Positions 1-11,694 of a stretch of DNA of 64,000 nt are shown one piece after another (the stretch's first letter is position 1; every line of letters starts with the position of its first letter). The position numbers were made by a program, and so were the translations under genes. Source of the stretch: Suillus spraguei (lineage: Eukaryota; Basidiomycota; Agaricomycetes; Boletales; Suillaceae); NCBI GenBank assembly GCA_016800925.1, contig JABCPU010000305.1, positions 1 to 64,000 on the forward strand. Direction: 5' to 3'. Under the pieces are notes generated by a model. That model was not told where the DNA came from. It saw only the letters and a program-made list of their open reading frames with translations, and did no database searches.

Positions 1-187
1 AACCCCGAGCTCCGGCACCGGGAGTGAGCACAATGTGAGGCAATACCATGATATTTATTTACACAAGTTGAGTGCCGAACACCGAGTGCCGGGTGCCGGA
101 GCTCGGGGTTCGGCACTCAACTTGTGTAATCAATATCATGGTATTGCCTCACATTGTGCTAACTCCCGGGTGCCGAAGCTCGGGGTT
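1..187. repeat. Near-perfect inverted repeat (palindrome)
   Basis: The first about 85 bases are repeated in reverse complement at about 103-187. The arms share the GC-rich module (CCGAGCTCCGGCACC type) and the AT-richer module with AATGTGAGGCAATACC, with a few mismatches. The centre is a GC-rich spacer of about 15-20 bases. The left arm starts at the window edge, so the structure may extend beyond it. No open frame here looks like a protein. Confidence 0.75.
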
Positions 188-1000
188 CGGCAGTCAAACA
201 ATGTGAAAGTCCTCGATCCACATATTGTATGTGCCGAACCCCGAACTCCGGCACCCGGGACTCGGGACTCGGACTTCCGAGCTCCGGCACCCGGCACCCG
301 GCACTCGGCACTCGGGACTTGGTACTCATAATGTGAAAGATCTTGAGCAACATATTGTCAGTGCTGATCCCTGAACCCCGGCACCCAGCACTCGCAACTC
401 GGGACTCAGAACAATGTGAGGCAATAGACACCTATTGATCCACACATTCTAAGTGCCGAACTCCAAACTCCAAAATCTGGTAGTCTACTATTTAGGGGTT
501 CGCAGTTCGGTACTCGGGCTTTTGCACTTGAGACCGAAAACAATGTTAGGCAATAAAATGACTTTGATCCACACATTTTTGGTAGATATCTTTTTCATCT
601 CAAATCTTGAATCTCGAGTGCCAAACCCCAAATCCCGAAATCTGGTAGTCTACAATTTTGGGGCTCGGTCCTCGGGACTCAGACACATGTCAGGCAACAA
701 CAAAACTTTGATCCACACATTTTTGGTAGATGTCTGTTTTGTCTCGAATCTCGAGTTTCTAGTTTCTAGTTTCAGTACTCTGCACCTGCACCCGGCACTC
801 AGCACTAGATGACTCCACACATGGACTTTAAATCTTTCACCTTGTGTGTTGTGTTTCGGGTGTCCGGGTATCTGGAATTCAGGAAATCTCTAGTCTGCAT
901 CTCCAGTTTCGAGTTCCTGGATTCGGGACTTGGTACCTGGCACCCGGCACCTCAATTATCGATGAATGTCAGACATGATGAATTCAGGTTTTTGTGCTTC
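188..1000. repeat. Degenerate GC-rich / AATGTGAGGCAATA modular repeats
   Basis: Diverged copies of two modules seen in the palindrome recur in alternation. One is a GC-rich run built on GGCACCCGG, GGGACTCGG and CGAACCCCGA. The other is AATGTGAGGCAATA followed by TTGATCCACACATT. Copies lie near 190-320, 330-430, 440-570, 640-720 and 780-960 and become less regular to the right. The open frames across it are composition artefacts. Confidence 0.6.
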
Positions 1001-1099
1001 AGGGTTTAGATTTTGGTGGTTGATGGTAGGTATATGCACTCATAGGGTGCATGTATGCTATGTGTTTGATTCTCTGGTGGCTACATCAGCTGTACGTCT

Positions 1100-1660
1100 T
1101 TATGATACATATCTAGGCCCACCCATATATGTAATATATTTTACCTCGGCCCACCCGTCTATGTAAAATTCCCCCACATCGGCCCACCCATCTATGCAAT
1201 AAATATTTTACTGCACCCTCGGCCCACCCGTCTATGTAATACACCCCACGTCGGCCCACCCGTATATGTAATATTCTCTCACCTTGGCCCACCCATATAT
1301 GTAATATTCTCTCACCTCGGCCCACCCGTATATGTAATATTCTCTTACCTCGGCCCACCCGTCTATGCAATAATATTTGCCTTGCATCTCTCTTCAGCCC
1401 AGCTGTCTATAATATCCTACTCTACATACTACCCAGATGAGCCCACCCATCTCTGTCGGGGATTATATCCCCCTGGCCCATCCGTCAACATTAGAAATCA
1501 TGTTTCCCTCGGCCCACCCGTCTCTCCCGAAAATATAAGTCTCCCGGCCCACCCGTCTCCATTGGAAATAATATTCCACCCGGCCCATCCGTCAACATCG
1601 AGGATATACATAACCTCGGCCCATCATCCGCTGGCCCGTCTTTGACGGGATATTATGTGG
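1100..1660. repeat. Minisatellite, unit about 25-30 bp (CGGCCCACCCGTCTATGTAA)
   Basis: About ten tandem units from about 1110 to 1380 follow the pattern CTCGGCCCACCCGT(C/A)TATGTAATAT with changes in length. Longer, diverged units from 1380 to 1650 keep only the CGGCCCACCCGTC core. The strand is pyrimidine-rich. The 3' end of the minus-strand gene beginning at 3321 runs into the last units, so the array borders or overlaps that gene's end. Confidence 0.8.
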
Positions 1661-3321
1661 GTCGGGTGACCCGTATAGTACGGAGTTTGTCACTGAAGGG
1701 GCTCCAGAATTATATTCTGGGACAAGGTTGCCTGGATCATCCGGGTCCACAATTTTGCCGGACGTTTGTGGACCCTCAGGCTGAACTTGGCTGGGCTCAA
1801 ATATGAGACCCTCAATGATAGATGCAGGCTGGACTTTCGGAGACGGAGGCTCCATCCCTGCCATATCCAAGTCAATGAGGGGAGCAAGTGCAGATGGGAG
1901 GAGTGAGATGGACAGGGGGATGGATTGATCAAGCAAAAAGGTTGCATTGACAGGAGAGTTGGGAAGTGAAAATGAAGGGTGCCGGTCGATGACTTTGCAT
2001 TGAAGGCTCTCATGGAGGCATTGCAGGGTATCAATCTTACCATCCTGCTCTGCCACACGAGCCTCAAGAAGAGCAATTCGAGCTGCACCATCCCGAATCG
2101 CAATTGCCATGGAATGGAGATCCGGCATGGGCACATCGAGTGCTGGATGAGGCACTGTGGCGCTCAAAGACGGAATAGCTAAGTGAAAGATAAGGTCAGA
2201 TGGTCATAGAAAATTGGGGTGACTTATGAGCTGGTGCAGGTGCAGGTGTCTTGACAGCAGTGATTGTCTTGCTGTGACCACAGGACTGTGCCTTGGGTGT
2301 GGTGACAGCAGAGACAGCCAGAGTGCCAGAGGGGCCATGAGATTGACTATGAGTTCAGGCCCTGGACTGCAAGGCAGCTGGAGCATTGGAGGGAGCTCTG
2401 GAAGGTGTCCTGGAGTGCATCTGGTGGGTGGTAGACTTCCCTCGAATGCATTTGGGCGGAGATCCCAGAGATGCTGAGACACATTTGATTTTCTTGGTGG
2501 CGCAGCAGACGCATGACATACATGGGGCATGGGTCCTCCTGTCCAACCAAGTTGCGCAGGGCCAATTTTCCTGGGTGCAATAATGGCAGGGGTTGTTCTG
2601 TGGGTTCTGTTAGTTGATGGACTCATTGGAATTCATTAGAGTACTCACTGGGCTAGGAATGAGAATATCACCTGTATCAATGACTGGAGGTTCCTCAGCC
2701 AGAGGAGGAAGAGTGTCCCAACATCATGGGGGACTTCCTCTTCCTGCTCCCTTCCACTTCCGGCTCCAGGTCAACAACAACCGCCTTACCTTTTCCTTTG
2801 TCCTGGAACTCAGTGGTGGTGTTGGTGGAAGAAACGGCGACATTGCTGGTGATGATGGGTGGGGAGGGAAGCTCAACAGTGATTGGGCCAATTGAAGGGT
2901 TAGGCATGACAGGGAGATCACCTGAATGGTCACCTAATGCCTCCCAGGTGCGAATCTTGCTGCGCCAGGAATGTTCCAACACCCAGGGGTCGTCATGGCC
3001 AATGCTGTGCCAGTTGGGCCACACCTGGGGAGTCATGGACCTAACTCTCATCAACTCCTTGGAACAGGATGCAATGATGCCGGGCATGTAAGGCCCTTTC
3101 TCATGCTCCTGGACAATCTCAGCCTACCCAGATATTAGAAAAACCAATAGTAAAATAAACAAATGAATGCTACTTACCATAAGATTAGTGACTTGTGCTG
3201 TCAGAGCAAGGTGGGCTTGGCCTGTGCTGGCAGGCATGAGCCAAGCCCCAGCGATGATGCCCACAATCTGAGCAGTGGTTGCCTTGAGACCGGCCAAAGA
3301 GGTTTCAACTGGAGTAGACAT
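1592..3321 (-). pseudogene. Decayed spliced gene with Zn2Cys6-like cluster and coiled coil
   Basis: A multi-exon gene of a lineage-specific Agaricomycete family; function unknown. Exon 1 (3321-3178, MSTPVETSLAG...) ends at a GTAAGT donor. The acceptor at 3124-3126 joins in frame to exon 2 (3123-2649). A second intron, GTGAGT to CTAACAG (2648-2607), leads to exon 3. Exon 3 reads a cysteine cluster C-x2-C-x6-C-x14-C-x2-C-x6-C with a KKIK run before the last Cys, like fungal Zn2Cys6 DNA-binding clusters. Exon 4 starts at 2178 after an acceptor and has an alanine-rich coiled coil (MPDLHSMAIAIRDGAARI...). A frame change near 2695 and an in-frame TGA near 2350 break it. The final residues run into the minisatellite. 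Exon structure is seen directly; DNA binding is inferred. Confidence 0.6.
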
Positions 3322-3641
3322 TTAGATTGACTTGAAAGATGTGAAAAGCTTGAGATAAGTTTGAAATCTGTTATCACTAGGATGAAGTTTCAAAAGAAAC
3401 CAGACAATTGAAGGATGATGTTGATAAGTGTTGATCGTTTGTCTTTGTTTGGTCATGGTTCAACTTTTGGCAGTTGCCAGCCATGTGTTGAACTTCGAAG
3501 TTATCAGTTATCAATCAGTTTGATCAGTTGATCAGACATCATGAGATCTCAACCAGTAGTCAGATTTCATGAACCTCCAGTCACTGAATACAACTCAATG
3601 GATGTGGATGACTCAACTGAGTCCCGGATTTCACTAGGTAT
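3322..3641. other. Intergenic, with a short open stretch cut by the LTR
   Basis: This is probably the upstream region of the minus-strand gene at 3321. A plus-strand ATG at 3540 opens a coding-like run (MRSQPVVRFHEPPVTEY...) that is cut at 3641 by the LTR. It could be the first exon of an interrupted gene, but no continuation was found on the far side of the element. Confidence 0.3.
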
Positions 3642-4411
3642 TGTTAAGACTGTACTCAAGGGTAGAGAGATCCGAAGGGCTTTGGCCTCAGTTCGCACAC
3701 TGTGCCCCTTTCTTGAGTAATGCCCCTTATTTCAGGGAGGAGTTATTCGTCCGAAGACCCGGAAGGGGTTGCGTGACGGATCCGGGTGTCCGAAGGTGTC
3801 GGATACAATACGTCCGAAGGTAATTCGGAACGTAAGGAGAGGACAGAGATTAAGGCTAGTTTCGGAACGAGTTCCTAACTAGAAACTAACGGAGATGGAC
3901 TATCCGAAGATAGAGTCGGAGGTATAGACTATAGGAGTCAATCCTAAGTCTCGGAGGGTGACTTAAAGCGGAGAGTGGCTTAAGTCCGGAGGAGGCAGAA
4001 TGAGTAGAATCTAAGATGATATTCGAACTAAGGTTCTACGGAGATCTACAAGTGGTTTATATACAGTAAGTATCTAAGACGGATAATTAGCAAGTCCGGG
4101 ACCGAGGGCTATGTACGAAGTGTAACGGAAGTCTATTAGTTATTGCACAGCGGGTCAGTAAGCATGAATCGGAAATGAACACAGGAAACGGATCAGTAAC
4201 ACAGGACGGAAATATAAACAGCCGGAGTACCGGTAGTAGGAGAAAAGACGAAAGGAGATAGACGCAGATGTTCACCAGGGAGTTAAGGTGCGAGAAGTGA
4301 GTACATTCGGATGGGTGGTCTGGACAGGATCTGTTGACCAGATGGATATGGAAACGATCGGATCTGGACGGATATGATCGGATCTGAGATTAGAAGTTAT
4401 GGTATATGACA
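3642..4411 (-). repeat. 3' LTR of family A copy 1
   Basis: It reads TGTTAAGACTG...TATGACA on the plus strand. The same repeat occurs at 10798-11560, 12019-12763 (inverted), 20642-21388, 40593-41361 and 47764-48532. The coding-sense strand has a TATATAAA box and, about 34 nt on, the 11-nt block that pairs with the internal priming site. Confidence 0.95.
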
Positions 4412-4606
4412 GTATCCCCCCCTTAGGGCCGAACCCCTGAGGCACAAGAAGCGTCGATCCAGATCGGACAAGATTAATGCGAGACGATGGGGAAGTTTGA
4501 TGGTTGTAGTGCTGAGTCTGTAATCCAACAGATATACGGACGTCAGACGTCCGAAATGATTCCTACCCCCACTTCATATCCTTGTTAACAAAACTTGTCT
4601 CCTAAC

Positions 4607-5619
4607 ATGTCTGGAAAGAAATCCGATGCCCCTAAGTCTGCTGCTGACCTTGTGGCGGATCTGGAGCAGCAACTGGTGGCTGCTAAGGCTGCAGCGGAAG
4701 CCGAGGCGGAACGGAACGGAAAGAGGTGGAGGAGCGGAAAAGGCAGGAGGAGTTGAAGCAGATTGAGTTGGCGGAAATCCGGAGGGAGATGGAGGAGAAG
4801 AGGCGGAGAGCACTGATTGAGGCTCGGGTGAGTGCTGTGGACTCTTCCGGATCCGGATATTAATGGGTTGGTAAAGGCCAAGGCTGCTCCTGCGTCTGGG
4901 GCAAAGGATGGGTACTGCTCTCGTTGCGTCACTAAGGGCCGGATGTGCCAGTGGGATGATGCTGAGAAGAATGCCATGGTGAGTCGTCCGAAAAACTTCG
5001 GATCCGCTGATTTCGACGTTTCGTAGATTAAGTCCTGTGACGTCTGCCGGAAGGACAAGGCCACTTGTCCTGGAAGGCCCGGATTCGTTAAGGGGCCTAA
5101 GGGCCGGAAGAGGCACGTCCTGCTGGTACTCCGTCTCCGAAGGGCAAAGGCAAGCGCCGTCAGAGGAGTCCTACTCCGGATGTGGCGGACGCGGATGTCT
5201 TCTCTAATCCAGTCACTATCGAAGGTACGGATGAGGATTTTGTGGAGTACGATGATCAGGCTTGGGTGGCCGCTGCTAATGGCATCATTGCTGAGTTGGC
5301 GCGGACCAACGGACTTCTCCAAGATGGTATTGCGGCGGCGGAAGGGAGTCGGATTGCCATGGAGCGGATGAGCTCCACCATGGAGGCCTTCCTCCAGCAA
5401 CAGAGGGAATTCCAGGCCCTGCTCATCGAGGAAATCCGGACCGGATTTAGGCTTTCCGTTTCTGCCGGATCCGACAAGGATGGCGCTGGTGAGGAGATTG
5501 GGGAAGAGGTGGCGGATGAGAATGGAGGGGAGATGGCGGATGGAACTGGGGAAGAGATGGCGGATGGGACTGGGGAGGAGACTGGGGGTGCCGGAGGTGA
5601 AATGGAGACTGGTGCTTAG
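4607..5619 (+). pseudogene. Broken copy of the family A antisense Zn-cluster gene
   Basis: Counterpart of the intact antisense gene at 41557-42571, lying between pol and the 3' LTR and transcribed against the element. The start (MSGKKSD), the three-exon layout with GTGAGT donors, the two CX2CX6C half clusters and the acidic tail are all present. Compared with the other copy, one base is missing in the first coiled-coil exon near 4710 and one in the basic tract near 5112; either is enough to break the frame. Confidence 0.75.
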
Positions 5620-5676
5620 TCCAGATCCGGATTTCCGCTACTGCCCTCACTGTACTTATATTTCGTTATGTACACT

Positions 5677-8600
5677 TCAAGCAATGGGACCAGGCTTGTC
5701 CGGATATACTGAGTGGAAATCCGCTACGAGATCTGATGCATTTCCGAGTTCTGTGGCCAGTAGCCAGGAAGTTTCTTCGTCCGTTCCCTCGTATCCGGAC
5801 CAACGGACGAGGTATAGAAGTTGGCAGTGGTGCCTACGACGGTCCAGTTTAGAGTCCAGGATTTGGATATCTCGTACTCTGGTTCTCCGTCGACTTGACT
5901 GGTGGCGGAGGAGGCTGGATGCGATTGGGAATGGTGTTCGGAACTGCTGGCTCTAACTGCGAGACATGGAAAACAGGATGTACGGAACGCATAGAATCCG
6001 GAAGTCGGATGGCGAAAGAATGAGTACCCGGGCGGGATATAATTTCGAATGGTCCCAAATTCTTTTCCGAAAGTTTCTTCGACGGACGGGTGGAGCGGAA
6101 GTACTTGGCTTTGACGAAGACTTGTTCTCCAATCCGGAAGTCTGGAGCAGGCTGTCTTTTAGCGTCCGCGGGTCCTTGATAGCGTTTCTGAGCTTCGGAC
6201 ATCTCATCTCGGAGGAACTGGTGAAGTTTGTTAAGGTCTAGGGCATATTCCTGGGCACGGATGGAGGATAGGTCGCGTTCCGGATGGATGGAAATGTTCG
6301 GATGATAACCTTTATTGGCGAAGAAAGGTGAAACTCCGGTAGTGGCACTCGGAGCATTATTGTATGCAAACTCTGCGAGGGGCAGCAGCTCGGACCAGTT
6401 GTCCTGCTGATAGTTGCAGTAGATCCGGAGGTACTGTTCCAGCGTTTGGTTGGCACGTTCTGTTTGTCCGTCCCCTTCGGGATGATATCCGGATGTGAAG
6501 TGTAGGACCATGTCCAATGCCTTTCCTAGGGAACGGAAGAAGTGGGATACGAACTCTGTTCCTCGATCCGAGGTTACATGGGACGGGACTCCATGCTTAG
6601 AGAAGACATGGAGGAGAAATAGGCGGGCGAGATCAGGAGAAGTGATGGTGTCGTGGGTCGGGACGAATATGGCTTGCTTGGATAAACGATCTATGATGAC
6701 GAGGATGGCTGTAAAGCCGGATGAGTCCGGAAGTTGTTCAATGAAATCCATAGAGATGGAATTCCATGGTTTTTCTGGGACGGGAAGTTGCTTGAGTAGA
6801 CCATAGGGCTTATGTCTCGGAACTTTGGCTCGGGCGCAGGATGTGCAGGATCTGACATACTCTTTGACAAAGGCCCGTACTCCGGGCCAGGTATAGTTGC
6901 GTCGGATGAGCTCGAGAGTGCGATTCTGTCCGAAATGTCCGGATAGGGGGTGGTCATGGCAATTCCGGAGGATGCGAAGTCGTAGATCATTGGTATCCGG
7001 AACGTAGATGCGGTTGTCACAACAAAGGAATCCACCATCGTCTATTGTCCATCTCGGATCTGAGGAACCGGAAAATGTGTTTGTGCAATGGGGTCATTAG
7101 GGAGTGCTATCAGAATGTCTTTCCGGAGGTGTTCGGTGTCCATAAGAACAGCTGCTCTAAGGACCGGAGTTGCTAAAATGGAAGCTCGTAGGGACGAAGC
7201 TAATTGTTCCGAAGCAAATATTGGACGGAGGTTGTGAGGGTTAATCTGAGCGTAGTCCTTATCCCCCTCTTTAGGGTAGACGTCCCATCGTCTAGTGAGG
7301 GAATCTGGCTTGACTCCGAGTCTTCCAGGACGGTAACGGATAACGAGGTTGAACTGATGGAGGAACTCGGACCAGCGGGCCTGACGACGGGATAGCAGTT
7401 TGGTGGTAGAGAAATACTCAAGGTTCTTGTGGTCCGTGACAACATCTATAGGCTCGGACGAGCCTTCTAGGTAATGGCGCCAGGTTCGGAACGCAGCATA
7501 GATGGCTAGTAGTTCCTTATCATGGACATCATAGTTGAGTTCTGCACCGGACAGTGTCCGGGAGTAAAATGCCACCGGACGAAGTTCCGAGTCTGGGCAC
7601 ACAATGGATAGTATTCCAGCGATAGCATAATCCGAGGCATCAGTTTCCACAACTATAGGAACATTCGGAATCCAATGCGTAAGCACCGGAGCGGACGTGA
7701 AGGCTTTCTTGAGTGCGTTAAATGACTTCCGGCATTCCTCGGAAAAGTCCCAAGTGACGCCCTTGCGAGTGAGTCGAGTAAGGGGAACCACGATATCCGA
7801 GTAGTTGAAGATGAAGCGACGATAGAAATTAGCGAATCCGAGGAAAGATTGGATGTCCTTGACTTTCCGAGGCTCTGGCCAGTCTATGATAGACTGGATT
7901 TTCTCGGACGACATTGTCAAGCCATCCGGAGATAGGAGGTAACCAAGATATTCGACGGAGGATGAGTGGAATTCGCATTTCTCGGGTTTGGCATATAGTC
8001 GGTGTTTACGGAGACGTCGTAAAACTTCTCGGACATGTTCCTTATGACTTGCAAGGTCTTGGGAATAGATAAGGATGTCATCCAGATATACAACAACACA
8101 TACGTCCAGCATATCGGCAAACACGCTATTGACAAAGCGCTGGAAAGCTGCCGGAGCATTCGTGAGGCCTTCCGGCATCACCAACCATTCATAGGAGCCA
8201 TAGCGCGTACGGAAGGAAGTCTTCCACTCGTCTCCTTCTGTTATCCGGACGAGGTGATATGCAGATCGGAGATCAATTTTGGTATAAACTTTAGCGCGGC
8301 TCGGGGAGTCAGAAGGTCGGCAATGAGGGGTAACGGATATCGGTCTTTCTTGGTGATGTGGTTAAGGCCGGGAAATCCACACAAAGGCGGAGGGATCCAT
8401 CCTTCTTTTTGACAAATAGGACGGGGGCTCCGTGGGGAGAAGATGAGGAGCGGAGGAGTCCGGACGAGATGTTTTCGTCAAGGAACTTCCGGAGGGCCTC
8501 AAGCTCTACCGGAGAAAGAGAGTATATGGTTCCGAGAGGCGGACTAGCCCCTTCTTCCAACTCAATCTGAGATCGTAGGGTCGATGTGGGGGAAGTTGTC

Positions 8601-9404
8601 CGGCTTTGCCTTTGTCGAAGACATCCGCAATTCGTGGTAGTCGGAAGGGATTCTGGAGAGGTCTGGAGGATCGGATGATACGGATGCGGATCGAAGGTTT
8701 ACTTCGGAGGGACGGAGGTAGATGCTGAACTGAGTAGATCCTTCTAACTTGCAGGCACGGCAAAAGGCCACTGCGTTTATCAACGATATGTTAGGGACTG
8801 GGGTACCAGCGGAGGGTTCGGATTTGGTCAGAGGCGGAGTCTCTGCCACGGATGGGATGCTCTGAGGCGACGGAGATTTTGGAGGGGAGGAATCTTCCTT
8901 GGGTGGAATACCCGAAGGTAACAGAGGTGTCGGATTGGATTTTCCTGCCATGGTCGGTGTGTCCGGAGGCAGCGGTGATGCGGATGGGGTTAATGGCATT
9001 CCTTGTTCAGTAGTTCGGAACTCGATGCTGCCCAATACCCAGTCAATCAACGGATTGTGTCGGGTGAGCCAGCTATATCCGAGAACGATATAACATGAGG
9101 AATCCAAAGGGGTGACGTAGAACGTGTCGGAAGTGATTACACCGGAGGAGAATCGGACGGATAAGTTTATGGCTTCGACAATATTGTTATTGCATGTACC
9201 ATCAAATAAACGGAGTGGAAGCGGAGGAATCTGATAGGTAGGAATTTTATGTTCTCGGACGAAATCAGTGTCTATGAAGCAGTGGGAGGAACCACAGTCT
9301 ATGAGGGCCGGAAAGTCAGATATATTGGAGAAAGATGGAAGAGAGACATATGGACACAGAGAGTTCGGATCAGGAAGAGTTACAGCGTTGAGTCGTAGTT
9401 CCAT
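5677..9404 (-). pseudogene. pol: Family A pol polyprotein, copy 1 (frameshifted)
   Basis: It matches the intact pol at 42618-46364 almost base for base, in the order protease (ALIDCGSSHCF), reverse transcriptase (YLDDILIYS), RNase H (TDHKNLEYF), integrase with zinc-binding and D-D-E parts, and chromodomain. Reading is broken by small indels near 8590, 8380, 8310, 7060 and 5870, so the frame is split into blocks 9404-8562, 8560-8309, 8184-7042 and 6751-5849. A TGA at 5677-5679 ends the chromodomain tail about where the other copy ends. No full product can be made. Confidence 0.9.
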
Positions 9405-9460
9405 TGCACGGGTTGGGCCAACGCGACCCTCATCCCGTACGGAGTCAGGAGGGTCGCGGA

Positions 9461-10747
9461 CTAATTTTTTGCCTCATCCGAGGCTTCCGGTTCCGTTTCC
9501 GGAGTGAGCACAGTGGCGCGGCCTTTGGCAGCGCGCGAAGTGGATTTGGTGCATTCCGGGCAGTGTGACCAGGTCCGCCGCAGAACATACAGAGCTTTTT
9601 GTCAAACGTCTCTGACGCTCCTGGGTGGTTAGCTTTCCATCCGTACCAACAACACTAGGGAGATCCGAAACTTTCGGGGTAGAGGGTGTTGTGGAGTATG
9701 TGGGTTTATTGAATTTGGGCGTATCGGATCCGGATGAGTTGGAGTTCGTCCGGTCGGATGTTGACTGCCTGGGAGGATTGGAAGAGGTGGTTCTACTCTC
9801 TCGGTGACTTCGCCCCTCCGTTCCCAGTAACGGGCGTCGATGGTCTGGGCGAGAGTCTTGAACTCCGAAAGGGTAGTGGGCTTACCCATGCGACTAATCT
9901 CATCTTTGATTCGGGCCGGAAGTCCATTGTAGAATTGGCGTCGTAGGGCTCCGTCTCCCCATTCGCGTACTTGGGAGGCAAGTCGCTGGAATTCTACAAC
10001 GTACTTGTTGATGCGTTGTCCGTCACGCATGTGGAGTTGTTCTAACTGCATCTCTGCGTCTCCGGAGGGATCGTGTGGTCCGAAATTGGTTTGGAGCTCG
10101 AGCATGAACTCGGAGTAGTCATCCATCCAGTCCGGACGGTTGCTATATCCGTCCAAAAGGAGGTCCGGTTCAAACCACTCGAGAGCCATACCCTTAAGGT
10201 AGGATTGGGCGAAATTGACTTTAGCGCGTCCGGAACGGAAAGCGCTAGGTTTGCTCTGGAAGTTGAGCTCACATTGGACGAAGAATGCCCGGAGCTTGCG
10301 AGGTTCGGACCCATCGAAGGTATCTGGCTCACGGACTTTGACTTTGCTATCATCCGAGGTGGGGGTGCGACGGCTACTGCGAGCGAGGTGGTTAATGGCT
10401 ACGGATAGTTGGGCTAGGACCCGGTCCTGAGGGTTAGGTGGATTTTATCTTCTTCGTCATCCAGGTCCTCGTTGTCCGGATCATCAACTTCATCATCTGG
10501 TAGGTTACTGCGCAGCTCATCATCAAAGCGAATGGTCGGGCGCGAATTGGAGTCTGGGTTATCCGGTTCCGAGTTGGTGTTATCGGATCCGGTCTGACTT
10601 GACGGGCGGAGATACTTTGACCTATGTCGCTCATGCTTGCGCAGCGTTGAGAAAACTGGTAAATGTTTGGACGATGGGTGTGGGATCTCATTGGATCGGA
10701 CCAAGTCCGGCTCCTCGGAGTGTGTTCTGAGTTTTACGGGGAGGCAT
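9461..10747 (-). pseudogene. gag: Family A gag, copy 1 (frameshifted)
   Basis: Structural capsid/nucleocapsid protein. The start is the ATG at 10747, matching MPPRKAQ of the intact copy at 47713. The capsid-like block (ALEWFEPDLLLDGYSNRP region) is near 10150, and the zinc-knuckle stretch precedes the stop at 9461-9463. Single-base indels near 10700, 10430, 9800 and 9560 break the frame, the last of them inside the zinc-knuckle region. The slippery A AAA AAT TAG junction is retained at the gag end. Confidence 0.85.
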
Positions 10748-10797
10748 GATATGGGATGGTTGCTAAGTTACTCGGAAAGGTTTGAGTTCGAATATAC

Positions 10798-11560
10798 TGT
10801 TAAGACTGTACTCAAGGGTAGAGAGATCCGAAGGGCTTTGGCCTCAGTTCGTACACTGTGCCCCTTTCTCGAGTAATGCCCTTTATTTCAGGGAGGAGTT
10901 ATTCGTCCGAAGACCCGGAAGGGTTGCGTGACGGATCCGGGTGTCCGAAGGTGTCGGATATATACGTCCGAAGGTATTCGGAACGTAAGGAGAGGACAGA
11001 GGTTAAGGCTAGTTTCGGAACGAGTTCCTAACTAGAAACTAATGGAGATGGACTATCCGAAGATAGAGTCGGAGGTATAGACTATAGGAATCAATCCTAA
11101 GTCTCGGAGGGTGACTTAAAGCGGAGAGTGGCTTAAGTCGGAGGAGGCAGAATGAGTAGAATCTAAGATGATATTCGAACTAAGGTTCCACGGAGATCTA
11201 CAAGTGGTTTATATACTGTAAGTATCTAAGACGGATAATTAGCAAGTCCGGGACCGAGGGCTATGTACGAAGTGTAGCGGAAGTCTATTAGTTATTGCAC
11301 AGCGGATCAGTAAGCATGAATCGGAAATGACACAGGAAACGGATCAGTAACACAGGACGGAAATATAAACAGCCGGAGTACCGGTAGTAGGAGAAATGAC
11401 GAAAGGAGATAGACGCAGATGTTCACAGGGAGTTAAGGTGCGAGAAGTGAGTACATTCGGATGGGTGGTCCGGACAAGATCTGTGGACCGGACGGATATG
11501 GAAACGATCAGATCTGGACGGATATGGTCGGATCTGAGATTAGAAGTATGGTATATGACA
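10798..11560 (-). repeat. 5' LTR of family A copy 1
   Basis: 763 bp, TGTTAAG...TGACA on the plus strand. It ends directly against the transposase fragment GCAGCGCTATGC. It differs from the partner LTR at 3642-4411 at scattered positions, unlike the matching pair of copy 2. Confidence 0.95.
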
Positions 11561-11694
11561 GCAGCGCTATGCACCATTCATAACTTCATGCAGAGACACA
11601 ATCCTGATACTGATCTCGCCCTTGAGGATGAGTATGATCTTGCGGAGAATGATACTGTAGGATCTGGTACACTTTCTGAAGGACTGGCAGACAC
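11561..11694 (+). pseudogene. PIF/Harbinger-type transposase, C-terminal fragment, part 1
   Basis: The reading frame AALCTIHNFMQRHNP followed by an acidic stretch matches the end of DDE_Tnp_4/Harbinger nucleases, where an LHNF-type motif follows the last catalytic block. It is cut on the left by the family A LTR and on the right by the family B LTR. It resumes in the same frame at 20530 after the 8.8-kb insertion. The catalytic D-D-E part is not in the window. Confidence 0.75.

Larger units (their letters stand above)
3642..11560 (-). mobile_element. Ty3/gypsy chromovirus family A, copy 1 (defective)
   Basis: LTRs of 770 and 763 bp bound an internal region of about 6.4 kb coding on the minus strand: gag, pol with C-terminal chromodomain, then an antisense ORF region. 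The purine tract (AAGGGGGGGATAC on the minus strand) lies at 4412-4424 against the 3' LTR. The self-priming site AGTTCGAATAT (+) lies at 10785-10795 and is complementary to the LTR at 11171-11181. The two LTRs differ by substitutions and small indels, gag and pol have several frameshifts, and the flanks GGTAT (left) and GCAGC (right) do not form a target duplication. It is therefore older than copy 2 and may be a product of recombination between copies. Confidence 0.93.

Noticed and set aside
1..1000. CRISPR-like or telomeric array
   Set aside because: Repeats are degenerate, contain no unique spacers and lack TTAGGG units.
1113..1370. Repetitive frame RVGRGERILHI... as a repeat protein
   Set aside because: It is the translation of the minisatellite; the unit length varies and other frames are equally open.
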